Shown piece after piece: positions 11,801-20,427 of a stretch of DNA of 28,052 bases (position 1 is the stretch's first letter; every line of letters starts with the position of its first letter). The notes below the pieces were generated by a model. It was not told the DNA's origin and searched no databases. It worked only from the letters and a program-made list of their open reading frames with translations. This stretch comes from Balamuthia mandrillaris. Lineage: Eukaryota > Discosea > Longamoebia > Balamuthiidae. The stretch spans positions 1 to 28,052 of the forward strand of contig JAVKOQ010000554.1 in NCBI GenBank assembly GCA_031835245.1, written 5' to 3'. The position numbers and the translations under genes were made by a program.

Positions 11801-14800
11801 GTAGAAAAACTTGGTCCACTTCTAGTCGAGCTGGTGTTTGAAGGATTTCTAGCAGGTAGGCCAACAGTGGCGAACTGTCTCCATCACTAGTACCTGCTAG
11901 CGGCCATGAAGATTTTTTTAAAAAAAAAACGTTAGTAACATTGAAAAGGACTCTGTGTGAATGGCTAACAAACCAACTGAAACCGTTTTCTCCCATTTTG
12001 AGGGCACAGCATCGAATTTTAGGTGGCAAGCTTTGAAGGTAAGTGGATACAGATGATCCTCTTCTTGAACTAAACCAAAGTAGATCAGGTATCTGAGTAT
12101 CTTGACCAGCTGTTATATAAATTCGTTAAATTCAACGAACGAAAAACATTAGAAAAAAAAAACAAAGAAGTGATAGTACTTCAAGCAAAAGCTCTTTATC
12201 AGGATAACGGCGATAGCCGTCTCCTTTCGACCTGGAATTGACTGAAAGCTGCTTCAACTCGTCTCTGATAACGCTGAACAGATCTCGTAATGCCTTAACG
12301 TCATCCACGATGTTTGATCCTTTAGCAGAGGAGAAACAAAGCAGGCGCTGATAAATGGTGCCGTCGGCGCTCAAATACTGAGAAGGCATGTGAATGTCTC
12401 CTGACCGTTCCTTCAGTTCATTCATAAGAAGAGATGGTAGCTTCAGGTCACGCAAACATAAAGTTAGGTACCACTTAAAAAATAATAAAAAAAATATTGC
12501 GTAACATACCAGAATACGAGTGGTTCGCATTGGAACAAGTGGATATCTGTCTAGAAAGATGTGTAACATCACCCGACAATATACCGAAGTTATGATGTCT
12601 GGTTGGAAAGTGGCAAAGTCACGTTGGATGCACGCCAATATCTTGCCGGTATCTTGCCGGTCTACCAACATCTGATTAGCAGTGATTGTTCGAATGGAAT
12701 TGTAGTTTCGACCCTTTTGTTTTTGTTTTTGTTTTTGTTTTTGTTTTTGTTTTTGTTTTTGTTTTTGTTTTTGTTTTACTTTTAGTTTCTGGCAAGAAAA
12801 TAACTGGAATAATGATGAGATAACAAGTAAACAACCTTACAAAGGTCCGCGAAGAGATTCATCATCGAACTAAAGTAATGGTAGACAGCAGAGAAAAGAG
12901 GATCCGTGAAGTCTTTAGACTCGAGGGAATACCATTTAACTTCCTTTTGCTTAGAATGCAAAGCCACCGAAAGAGAGTTGTTCACATTCACCTAACGAGA
13001 GTATGAGAGAGAGAGAGAGAGAGAGAGTTAGACAAAATGCGAATAACGCGCAAGACGAGATACCTTGGATTCTAAAAAGAGGCCATAAGTGTCAGTTTTG
13101 ACACCTTCTTCGCCGGTAATGTGAAGGGCTTTGGCAATGAGGTTTTGATAGGAAGTAATGGCCACTCCGTCCTGTTGGCAAATGATGCTTAACACTGAAA
13201 AGTGATTAAATCTAAAGTGGCAACAAAATTAACTTCGGTAAGATTACAAGCAAAGGGAGTGAGAGACGAAAGATCAAACCCATATTCATATTGTCGCAAT
13301 GAACCATCATTCAAGTCCTTAAGACAGGAAACAAGCACGCCGATGGCTTCCTTGACGCATCCTTCCATGTCCGCTGAAGCTTTGCTCAGGACTCGCGGAT
13401 TCTTGTGAAAAGCGCAAGCCAAGAGCTGAGAGACAGGTCCCATTCGAGCCCGTTCACCGTTGAGTCGAGGTTGATTGATGGGATTGTTTAACTGATTGAA
13501 ACTAAGTTAGAAAACACAAACAAAACACGACACACAAAATAAAAAAGGCACCTGGTGTCGAAACACGGAAAGATTTTTCTTATCACTGATGAGCAGAGCA
13601 GCAGTCTTCTTGGAAGCGGAGGCACTGAGAACCAAGAGATTGTAAATGTACGCAGACATCGTCCACACAAAAGGATATCTCTTTTCTCCGCTCTTCGACT
13701 TGCGCCATGGATTAAATTTTGGGGATTGCAAGTGGATAAAGCGCCGCAAAATGAGAAAGAAACGATCTATGATCATCTTCTCTCCCAAAAGTTTTCGATA
13801 GTTGTAAACGCTAGTGTCGCTTCCAGATTCACTGGTGCAAAAACCTTCCAGCTTGCTCATGGTCTTGTAGATGAATCGAAGGCCTGGATACTTGATTGGG
13901 TTGATGTTAAACCATTCTTCCTTGAGAAGAGCTTTCATAATCTTGGGTTGGTCGTTTCTAGCAAGCATCTCCAACTTCATCAATTAAAATACGCAACATA
14001 TCAAAAGCACATGAGTGTTAATACAGCTTAACAGGTCTCGTGCAAATAGAAAAAACTTGTAAAGAAATATACCTCGTCCAGGAACTTATCTAATTCTTGT
14101 ATGGCTGCTTTGACATCATCAATCACATTGGCTTCGGTATCCGCCACCGGGCGAAGCGTAAATACATCGTGCAAATGAAGCTTGGAAGACAGAAAGACAT
14201 CCTGGAAGGTTAAATGCTGTTTCAGCTCCTCTGAGGCATCATCAGCATCCCCAAAATAAGGCTTGCAATGCACCCACATCTTATCATCTTCGCTGTAAAG
14301 TCTCACCGTTGCTCCAAGCGCCACTTCTTTGCTCTTTCGATCCTCTTTGGTGCCTCCGCGAATTGTGAAAATAGTTGGTACCGAAGAAATACCCAAATAG
14401 GCTTCTTCCATGCTCCCGCCTATCACCCGATTGGGCGCCATTCGGAATTGAGAGCGCAGGAGGCTTCCTGCGGTGGAGTTGGTCATGGTTGCAGCAAGGG
14501 GACCTCTGTCCGGATACTTTACGGCCAGGTATTTCTTCTCAGGGTAGGGAGTGTGGAGTTTGAACTTGCATCTCCTCTCCCAGGTCACAAATCGGTTGTC
14601 CTCCTGCCCAACTGCAGGTTCTAGCTCTACCTCGAAGATGGAGTGATAGGATCTTGGCACTTTTGATGGTGGAAACGATTGCACATAGGCTGGGGGAAAA
14701 GAAACGATGAGCAATCAGTTTCACTGATTTCAATAAATAATATAAGAAGCATGTCAAACCTTTTTCGGGAGCAATGTCCTTACGGTTGATGTCCCCAACC

Positions 14801-15784
14801 ATGTAGCCTGTGTTGCTCCAATACCCTTTTGCGGCGTCGTCTTGGTAATACAGTCGAAACCTTCGTCCGGCCTAATTGAGCACAAAGGTCGAGGATGGGA
14901 GGAGACGGAGGGAGAGTTAGAAAAAACTAACGAAAGAGAACAAAAATATGATCAATATTTTGGCAATACCTCAAGAAGAAATCTTGCTTTGGCAATGTCT
15001 CGGTCTTGAGGTTGGATTCTCCACCCTATGCGTGAGCGTTCTGTACTGATAGTAAGTTGAAAGCCTCTTCCTTGTGGCTTGGAGCTTTGATGTACATAGC
15101 CTTCAAGCCTAGCTGAAATGTTGCTCACAAGAATGATAGCATCACCCGCTCTCACCTTCAGCCATGTATCACAAATGAGAACGAAAACATGAGCAACCAA
15201 GAATAGCCAAAACGAGGATGGCAACGAAATAAGAAAGCAGCACGAACCTTTTTGCCCATCTTAGTTCTGTCTTCCCGAGGCTGGATAGTGTACCAACAGT
15301 TCTTGCTGCCATTTTCCAAAGATATAACAAAAGAAAGACTTCCTCTTTTTGCCAGTGCCTTGCTCTCATCGTCCTGTTGCCCAGGAACTACACCAGGGTT
15401 TAAGATGACAGACATCTTCTTCACGAGTGGAGGAATGATGGCCCTTGAACCTCTTGGGTTCAATTTGTTGCCTCCTCCTAATCCTGTTGGAGAACCCGCT
15501 CCTCCTAATCCTCCAGTTCCTTTTCGAACCTGGGTTCGCGATGGATGGATGGCGGAGGGTGAAAAGTGGCTTGAGGCAGAGTTCTCCCCCGTGGGAAGAC
15601 CTCTGATGGTAGGGATGGCTTTAGTGGAGAGATATTTCTGCGTTGCTACATGACGAAACTGGACGGTTTGACCATAGGTCAGGACCGTTCGGTTCTTGGC
15701 TTCAAGATTGACCGCTTCTTGTTGCATTTGTTCTCTTTTGGCTTGCTGGAAGGTTTTGAAGCAATAACATTTTAAAAACGACAC

Positions 15785-15824
<40 letters not shown>

Positions 15825-16335
15825 AAAGAAAGCATAGCAAGCGCAAAGCGTACCTCAAACGTCTTGATGGCTTTGTCAGAGAGTTGCCCTTTCTGAGCGC
15901 GAAGCTTGGTGGCCTTCATGAACTCATCTGCTTTGTAGTTGGTTCGCGGTACAATCTCAAAGAGCGCCTCTGCGAAAAAATATTTCAGGCTTTCAGCTAT
16001 AGAAACGTAGCAGACGAGATCGACAACGAAAAAAAAGTGGCATAAAGTATTTTTTTAAAAAAATAAGGGTACCTTGTGGATGCTTCTTTTTGAATGTCTT
16101 CACAGAGAGTCGATTCACATCCCTTTACATGAAAACAAGGGTGAGCAAAAAAAACAAACAAACAAACCAATCGCGATGGAAAGTCAGCCACATAACGGAA
16201 AACGCACTTTTCGGTAGAGATGCAACTCTCGTCGTCTTCCTCTGCAAAGAGAACCACCACATCGCCCACGTAGACGTGCTCCTTTTCCTCTTCGCCCTTC
16301 TTCCTCTTCTTGACCTCTCGGTCAAGCTCCTCCAT
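2810..16335 (-). CDS. Inositol 1,4,5-trisphosphate receptor-like Ca2+ release channel (42 exons, 3,384 aa)
   Basis: An InsP3-receptor-family channel, expected in the ER or an acidic Ca2+ store. Exons in transcript order (high-low): 16335-16208, 16122-16073, 15969-15854, 15745-15248, 15155-14970, 14871-14760, 14689-14073, 13974-13552, 13491-13305, 13194-13064, 12991-12836, 12671-12510, 12473-12180, 12109-11974, 11893-11556, 11454-11000, 10902-10673, 10611-10463, 10386-10176, 10047-9902, 9829-9554, 9451-8935, 8850-8702, 8625-8555, 8487-8400, 8349-8051, 7948-7268, 7188-7014, 6947-6597, 6534-6235, 6134-5941, 5845-5631, 5569-5350, 5317-5139, 5059-4690, 4587-4467, 4414-4151, 4058-3925, 3843-3680, 3615-3514, 3438-3256, 3186-2810. 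Phases join throughout (10,155 nt); introns average about 82 nt. Domain order matches the family: N-terminal InsP3-receptor/MIR region, RIH, central solenoid, RIH-associated domain, six-TM pore, zinc finger and terminal coiled coil. It is longer than vertebrate InsP3 receptors (about 2,700 aa) and shorter than ryanodine receptors (about 5,000). The InsP3-receptor-type zinc finger favours InsP3R over RyR. The exon 1 donor and the last exon are the least certain parts. Confidence 0.9.
3256..5059 (-). other. Six-TM pore region and C2H2-type zinc finger of the channel
   Basis: Exons 35-41. Hydrophobic helices lie near residues 2873-2892, 2905-2928, 3000-3014, 3022-3050, 3066-3086 and 3135-3160. 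The pore helix CDTVLECLVTNLQL matches the animal CETLLMCIVTVLSHGL, and the last helix ends LLNIVLAIIVDTFGQLR, matching LNLIFGVIIDTFADLR. The filter between them is not canonical (see findings). The zinc finger is SCFICSLTREVF ... HTQTEHNFWHY, with C3181, C3184, H3203 and H3208 equivalent to the conserved animal C-x2-C...H-x4-H. The apparent frame break near 4126-4200 is explained by an intron (4059-4150) with a CTAAC branch site and CAG acceptor. Confidence 0.85.
5941..6947 (-). other. RIH-associated domain of the channel
   Basis: Exons 29-31, about residues 2328-2608. The stretch NLVQLSVKYLKKLRHLL, then IFETLQRFVEGCTLNRDCV, then VINELLQQAY and ISMLELLLSLVEGN follows the RIH-associated pattern of InsP3 receptors (L-x-x-FCQGPCHENQ..., then a helix ending LLLALMESR). 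In this family the domain couples the cytosolic solenoid to the pore. Confidence 0.75.
6978..7002 (+). repeat. (GA)n microsatellite in channel intron 28
   Basis: About 12 GA units in the 66-nt intron 6948-7013, ending 11 nt from the 5' splice site; CU-rich in the transcript. Similar tracts lie at 3873-3898 and 6568-6590 in other introns of this gene. Confidence 0.9.
7702..7800 (-). other. Cysteine-rich insert in the channel (12 Cys in 33 residues)
   Basis: At residues 2092-2124, inside exon 27, twelve cysteines occur in 33 residues, including CC, CC and CCC clusters. A long Ser/Glu/Asp-rich linker precedes it. The translation continues in frame on both sides into solenoid helices (GRPRNVAEFKRKLLRKEIKL), so it is coding rather than intronic. 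I know of no equivalent in animal InsP3 receptors. Confidence 0.7.
12714..12777 (+). repeat. (GTTTTT)n hexanucleotide microsatellite in channel intron 11
   Basis: About ten and a half near-perfect copies of a 6-bp unit. On the transcribed strand of the channel gene it reads (AAAAAC)n. It lies in the intron between exons 11 and 12 (12672-12835), among the longest introns of the gene at 164 nt. Confidence 0.95.
13064..16335 (-). other. Ligand-binding half of the channel: InsP3R N-terminal domain, MIR repeats, first RIH domain
   Basis: Exons 1-10, residues 1-816. The start VYVGDVVVLFAEEDDESCIST matches the family's HIGDICSLYAE...FIST pattern in part, and ALFEIVPRTNYKADEFMKA matches its LFKLCPMNRYSAQKQFWKA. 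MIR-type segments include TYGQTVQFRHVATQKYLSTK, NCWYTIQP and VRAGDAIILVS. In the RIH part, NYRK near residues 627-630 (Y-R-K codons at 13800-13792) aligns with the InsP3-contacting Tyr-Arg-Lys of the animal binding core. The basic loop RTTGRQ of animal receptors aligns loosely with KPQGRG. InsP3 binding is therefore plausible but unproven. The ATG at 16335 is followed by a Lys/Glu-rich segment and is the first in frame. Confidence 0.75.
15788..15821 (+). repeat. (GA)n microsatellite in channel intron 3
   Basis: About 17 GA units in the intron 15746-15853; (CT)n in the channel transcript. It ends 32 nt from the 5' splice site. Confidence 0.95.
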
Positions 16336-16734
16336 TTCTTTTGTTTTAACTCTTCCTTCCTTTTCGACGTCCCCTTTCCGTTTGTCTTTCTTGTCAAAAA
16401 ATCCTTTCCTTTCCTTTCGTAATAATAATTATCGTCGTCTTGCGATAATTTTGTCGCGAATATCCGATTGGCCTGATCTTTGACCGCGTCGTCATGGTGT
16501 ATGGAATTTCCGTGTCGTCATGGATATGAAAGCAAAAAAAAAAAGAGAGGGGAAGAGAAAATGTGGAAGAAATGTGACGAAAGACTGAGCGCCAATCGAC
16601 CGATAACAATGATGATAGAACCGAGCGACGCGCACAACCGTGCCTCTTAGGCAACTATTTAAAGGAAAGAAAGGCAAAAAATAGAGTAGCAAATAACAAA
16701 ACAAACCACGAAAGAAGACCACTGTGGGTATACA
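16336..16734. promoter_or_regulatory. Divergent promoter region between channel gene and small disordered-protein gene
   Basis: The two genes start head-to-head 399 bp apart, so both promoters lie here. GATTGGC at 16466-16472 is an inverted CCAAT box relative to the plus strand, so it faces the channel gene, 130 bp upstream of its ATG. The 10-mer GTCGTCATGG occurs twice (16488-16497 and 16514-16523). No reading frame has family signal. Promoter function is inferred from gene orientation. Confidence 0.5.
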
Positions 16735-17013
16735 ATGAAGCACATACCAACTGGCGGAGTGGGAGATGTGGGCAAAGCCAGAGAGGCTCTCGCTAGGAAG
16801 AACAAGGACGCCGCACCGGATACCAGCGGTGGACCTGGGGAGGAAGGCCCCAAAGAAATGACCTACAAGTCCGACCAAGGCGGCTACTTCACCGGCGCCG
16901 GAGGGCAGAGCCTCGGCCCAGAGGAAACCTCCAAGTCCAACAAGAACCTGCAAGAAAAGAACTTGAACCAACAACAACAACAAAGCGCAACAGGCAAAGG
17001 CACTTCCACATAA
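16735..17013 (+). CDS. Small disordered hypothetical protein (92 aa)
   Basis: I do not recognise this protein. It is a single exon with higher GC than its flanks, starting at ATG 16735 and ending with TAA at 17011-17013. The product is hydrophilic and low in hydrophobics: Gly/Lys/Glu/Ser/Gln-rich, with no signal peptide or membrane segment. The best-ordered piece is MTYKSDQGGYFTGAGGQSLG, and the end has a five-Gln run. AATAAA at 17036-17041, just past the stop, fits a poly(A) signal. The antisense frame over the same interval is an alternative but has no family signal. The gene runs convergently into the COA5 homologue with 68 bp between stops. Confidence 0.65.
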   Translation: MKHIPTGGVGDVGKAREALARKNKDAAPDTSGGPGEEGPKEMTYKSDQGGYFTGAGGQSLGPEETSKSNKNLQEKNLNQQQQQSATGKGTST

Positions 17014-17081
17014 ACCTCACAGCATGCACACAAGCAATAAAACGTGGAATGGATTGAACAAAAAAAAGGGGAAGAAAGATT

Positions 17082-17351
17082 TCACCGGTTGGTTTCAGCA
17101 TCTTCTTTGTCGCGCAGTGCGGGCACTTGTTTGCCCCAGTCGTACTTGCGAGTGATCTGTCCTTTGCGGCAGCGCGCCAGCTCCTTCCGAAGGTCGATGC
17201 ACCTAGCGCCAAGCTCGGCCTCGTCATCGCTCACCCGACACTGATGAAAGGTCTTGCCGCCGGCCTCCATGCAAGGGCTGCTCCTCACGCAGCGAATGAA
17301 CGCCTCGCGCAGGTCCTCGCAGTTGAACTTTCTGGCTCCCCCGCTTTGCAT
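17082..17351 (-). CDS. COA5: Cytochrome c oxidase assembly factor, COA5/PET191 family (twin CX9C)
   Basis: A small mitochondrial intermembrane-space protein required for complex IV assembly in yeast and human. Two perfect CX9C motifs are visible: C-EDLREAFIR-C and C-IDLRKELAR-C. Between them are the extra cysteines SSPC and HQC found in PET191/COA5. After the second motif comes RKGQITRKYDWG, aligning with the family's KRG-hydrophobic-basic end. The first ATG in frame is at 17351 (MQSGGARKFNC), giving 89 residues, within the usual 70-110. The frame stays open upstream but has no earlier ATG. Import and oxidative folding by Mia40 is the family mechanism. Confidence 0.88.
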   Translation of the reverse strand: MQSGGARKFNCEDLREAFIRCVRSSPCMEAGGKTFHQCRVSDDEAELGARCIDLRKELARCRKGQITRKYDWGKQVPALRDKEDAETNR

Positions 17352-17648
17352 GCTTTTCGTTTTTTCCCGCTGAAGAGGTTCCAAGGATAAGGGCAGAAAA
17401 AGTGTCCGTGCCGACGAACGTAGCTACGGGCTGGCCACGGTGGACACGCTAGCTGCCTTGCTTGGACAGTTGGTTTGCCGTGAAAGCATTAGACAGAAAA
17501 TGCCGCTGAGAAAGAGCAAGAGTATGCTAAAATATACATATTTTTACTGTAAATGGTGGTTATAGGTGACTCGAAGAGGATTGGTAGAAAGTGGTTAATG
17601 TCTGGGCTTTGGAATACACTTTACACGGGATGGCCACACAAGAGAGTG
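17352..17648. other. Intergenic: COA5 5' flank and 3' flank of the poly-Ser protein gene
   Basis: Both neighbours are on the minus strand, so this should hold the COA5 promoter and the 3' UTR of the gene at 17649. I see no supported gene or RNA in it. Confidence 0.4.
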
Positions 17649-18350
17649 CTACACTGCGAACAATCCTACTTTGTGGACGATGACAGCCAGTATTAGCAGC
17701 GCAAGGAAGAGGATAACCTTGTCAAAGGTAGACACTATGCGCAGAGGGTTCTCATCTATGGGAGGGGCTGCTGCGATTGCTTGTTGTGGTTGACGATGGT
17801 TGGTTGCTGCTGTTCTTCGCAGGCGTGTAAGTGAAGGACGAGAAGAAGAAGAAGAAGAAGATGAAGAAGAAGATGAAGAAGAAGATGAAGAAGAAGAAGA
17901 AGAAGAAGAAGCTCGATGGTGTTGCCTTTGTTCATAGTCATCCTCTTTCTCTTTGCCTTTATCTTTCGGCCGCACGTCACCTCCTGTCTCCTCCACGCGA
18001 TGGTCTCTCATCACTTGTGCGTCCACTTCCTCTTCATTCAAACCTTGCCTATGCAAGCTCTCTTCTGCCCTGTCACTCCCAGAACTTCCATCACTGCTAC
18101 TGCTAGCACTGCCTTCGCCGCTGTCTCCTTCGCCTCCACCACAGCGAACACCCCCTTCGCTGACCCTTCCCCTCTGGTTTGGCTCTTCTTCAATGACTGG
18201 TAGAGGGAGGATGGGTTGTCCTGCTCCTGGGATGAGCTGCTGCATATCAGGGGCAGGCAGGAGCTGCGGGTTTGGTTGATTCAGTATGTTGTGCAGCACG
18301 TGCGGCCGCAGCTGCAAGACCACACGTGAGCACACACAGTACGGGTCCAT
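17649..18350 (-). CDS. Hypothetical poly-serine tail-anchored membrane protein (233 aa)
   Basis: I do not recognise this protein. A single open frame runs from ATG at 18350 to the stop at 17649-17651. The N-terminus is Leu/Pro-rich (HNILNQPNPQLLPAPDMQQL). The middle is acidic and disordered with Gly/Ser repeats, followed by a serine tract of about 25 residues. A basic segment then precedes one hydrophobic helix at the extreme C-terminus, about residues 212-229 (VILFLALLILAVIV), leaving only a few residues beyond it. This is the layout of a tail-anchored protein (ER, peroxisome or mitochondrial outer membrane), facing the cytosol. A CTGTAG acceptor-like site sits just upstream of the ATG, so an upstream coding exon is possible. 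E2 enzymes of the UBE2J type end similarly, but no catalytic domain is visible here. Confidence 0.65.
   Translation of the reverse strand: MDPYCVCSRVVLQLRPHVLHNILNQPNPQLLPAPDMQQLIPGAGQPILPLPVIEEEPNQRGRVSEGGVRCGGGEGDSGEGSASSSSDGSSGSDRAEESLHRQGLNEEEVDAQVMRDHRVEETGGDVRPKDKGKEKEDDYEQRQHHRASSSSSSSSSSSSSSSSSSSSSSSRPSLTRLRRTAATNHRQPQQAIAAAPPIDENPLRIVSTFDKVILFLALLILAVIVHKVGLFAV
17840..17910 (+). repeat. Imperfect (GAA/GAT)n trinucleotide repeat, coding
   Basis: The plus strand reads repeated GAAGAAGAT. In the minus-strand gene it gives TCT/TCA codons, which encode the serine tract. It is a likely site of length variation. Confidence 0.85.
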
Positions 18351-18692
18351 AGTAGCCCCAACTACAGCAGAGATGGCGAGAAGAAGAGTCGTTCCTTTTT
18401 GTCTCAGTAAACGAAAAGTTTCCTTTTAGAGCTATTTGTCGACGATGTTATCCTTTTACAGGCAGGTCGACGGTCAAAATATTCTTTGCATTCCATCCAC
18501 CTAAACCATGGAATGAGGTTGAGGGGTCTTGCTATCTAGAAAACACCCCAAAAAAAAAGGCCCAAAAATTTGGTGAGAAGAAGAGCAAAAGGAGACCGAA
18601 AGAGAGTCCTCCCTTCTTTGATCGTTTTTACTTTCTTGAAAAGAACCACTTTTAGATTTGTGAAGGGAAGAGTAATAAGAAAAAAAAAAGTG
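18351..18692. promoter_or_regulatory. Divergent promoter region between poly-Ser protein gene and PDH E1 beta
   Basis: The two genes start head-to-head 342 bp apart. The plus-strand frame is open upstream of the PDH ATG, but no ATG precedes 18693 in that frame, so this part is read as 5' UTR. No specific factor site is claimed. Confidence 0.4.
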
Positions 18693-19160
18693 ATGAAGCG
18701 GTTCGGTTCTCTTTCGTTGGTGAACGGCGGTATGGTTGCCGGCACTAGAAAATCTTCCTTGTCTTTGATGAGCACTTCTCACCGGGCCGCTGCGCTGCGT
18801 CTTGCTTCTTGCCCCTTTGTGCTTCCTGGGCGGAGAGGCTACGCTACCGAACCAAAAAAGGTTTGTTTTTTGGATTTATATTTCACGCTTTTTTTTATTT
18901 TCTTCCGTTGGGTGAGTATGAACTGGTTGCGGAACTCCAAAATAACTCCCGCTCTTTCATCTTCTCGGTAATCCATTAGTTGACCATGAGAGAGGCATTG
19001 AGGGAGGCATTGGCAGAAGAAATGGAACGTGACTCTCGCGTAGTTATCATGGGAGAGGAAGTAGGGCAGTACCAAGGAGCGTATAAGGTAAACGACCGCA
19101 CACCGCTTTCGTTTCTCGCTTTTCCTTTTTCTTTTCTCGTCCGCTTCCTCTTTGCTTTTT

Positions 19161-19204
<44 letters not shown>

Positions 19205-20427
19205 TCTCTCTCCCTCCGTACTCTTCTCTTTTGTTTTCCCTCTTTTTTTTCGCTCTAGCTCTCTCCTACTCTTTTCACTCTTGCTGTTTTCTCTTGTTTG
19301 CTATTTTACTGTCATATCGCTCAATGTTTCAAAAACAAACAGGTCACCAAAGATCTGATGGATAAATTTGGACGAGACAGAGTGATAGATACTCCCATCA
19401 CAGAAATGGGCTTTGCCGGCATCGGCGCTGGTGCTGCCCTGGGCGGCATTCTGCCCGTTGTCGAGTTCATGACCTTTAACTTTGCCATGCAGGCCATCGA
19501 TCAGATCGTCAACTCTGCTGCCAAGACCCGTTACATGTCAGGCGGAGCCTTGTCTTGCCCTGTCGTTTTTCGAGGTCCTAACGGCCCTCCTACCAGCGTC
19601 GGTATGTTTCTTTGACAAACCACCGTTTTGTGTTCTTCTTTCTCGCTTTCCTCTTCTCTCCCTTTCTCTCCTTTCTCGGCCTCTCTCTTCAAAAAAAATA
19701 ATAACAAACACCTTCTTACCATTTTAAATAAAAGGCGCTCAACACTCTCAATGCTTCGCCTCGTGGTACGGCAACATCCCAGGCCTGCTCGTTCTCGCCC
19801 CCGCTGACTGCGACGACGCCAAAGGCCTGCTCAAGACTGCCATCCGCAACCCCAACCCTGTGGTCTTTCTCGAGAACGAGCTGCTCTACAACACGACCTT
19901 TGACCTATCCCCTGAGGCCCAGAGCGCCGACTTTTTGATTCCCCCTGGCAAGGCTCAGGTGCGCAGGCAAGGCAAGCACGTCACTATCGCGACCTTCTCG
20001 CGCATGGTGACTGTCGCTATGGAGGCCGCCGAGAAGTTGAAACAGGAGGAGGGTATCGAGGCGGAGGTCATCAACCTGAGGAGCATTCGTCCTTTGGATT
20101 TGAACACGCTGCTGACCTCTGTGAAGAAGACGAACCGCCTGGTCACTGTGGAGGAGGGCTATCCTCAATTTGGAGTTGGTGCTGAGCTCATCGCTGCTGT
20201 GAACGAACGTATGTTTTCTATCAAGCTTTCTTCTTGTCTGGTTTTGTGTTACTGACTTATTTTTTGATTGACCCAAAGATGCATTTGACTGGTTGGATGC
20301 TGCGCCGGAGCGAGTAACAGGAGCTGACGTACCCATGCCCTACAGTCCTCCTTTGGAGGAGAAGGCCATGGTCCACTCTCACAACATTGTCAACGCTGTC
20401 AAGAGGACTCTCTACAGAAAGAAATAA
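18693..20427 (+). CDS. PDHB: Pyruvate dehydrogenase E1 component subunit beta, mitochondrial
   Basis: Beta subunit of the thiamine-diphosphate E1 enzyme that oxidatively decarboxylates pyruvate in the mitochondrial matrix. Exons are 18693-18860, 18980-19087, 19343-19601, 19735-20208 and 20279-20427, with all phases in register; 385 residues. Exon 1 is a mitochondrial presequence, rich in Arg/Ser/Ala with no acidic residues before [10 protein letters not shown], where cleavage is likely. Family blocks follow in order: [35 protein letters not shown] (with the Glu that activates the cofactor), [13 protein letters not shown], the VVFRGPNG block, [48 protein letters not shown] and [12 protein letters not shown]. 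Length is slightly above human PDHB (359). Intron 2 holds a long CT repeat. Neighbouring GSKIP converges from the right. Confidence 0.97.
19162..19213 (+). repeat. (CT)n microsatellite in PDHB intron 2
   Basis: About 26 CT units on the sense strand of the 255-nt intron 19088-19342, starting 74 nt after the 5' splice site. Its translation gives Ser-Leu repeats that are not protein. Confidence 0.95.

Noticed and set aside
16492-16983. Minus-strand open frame of 163 codons over the small-protein gene
   Set aside because: Its hydrophobic, low-complexity translation is a mirror of the hydrophilic plus-strand frame. It runs into the promoter region and lacks a poly(A) signal in a suitable place.
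17352-17384. N-terminal extension of COA5 from an upstream start
   Set aside because: The upstream start is TTG. The first ATG, at 17351, gives the usual family length.
17127-17390. Plus-strand open frame opposite COA5
   Set aside because: It overlaps the twin-CX9C gene entirely and has no recognisable motif. The minus strand carries the conserved cysteines.
19152-19365. Ser-Leu repeat proteins
   Set aside because: These are translations of the (CT)n tract inside PDHB intron 2. The flanking exons join in phase without it.
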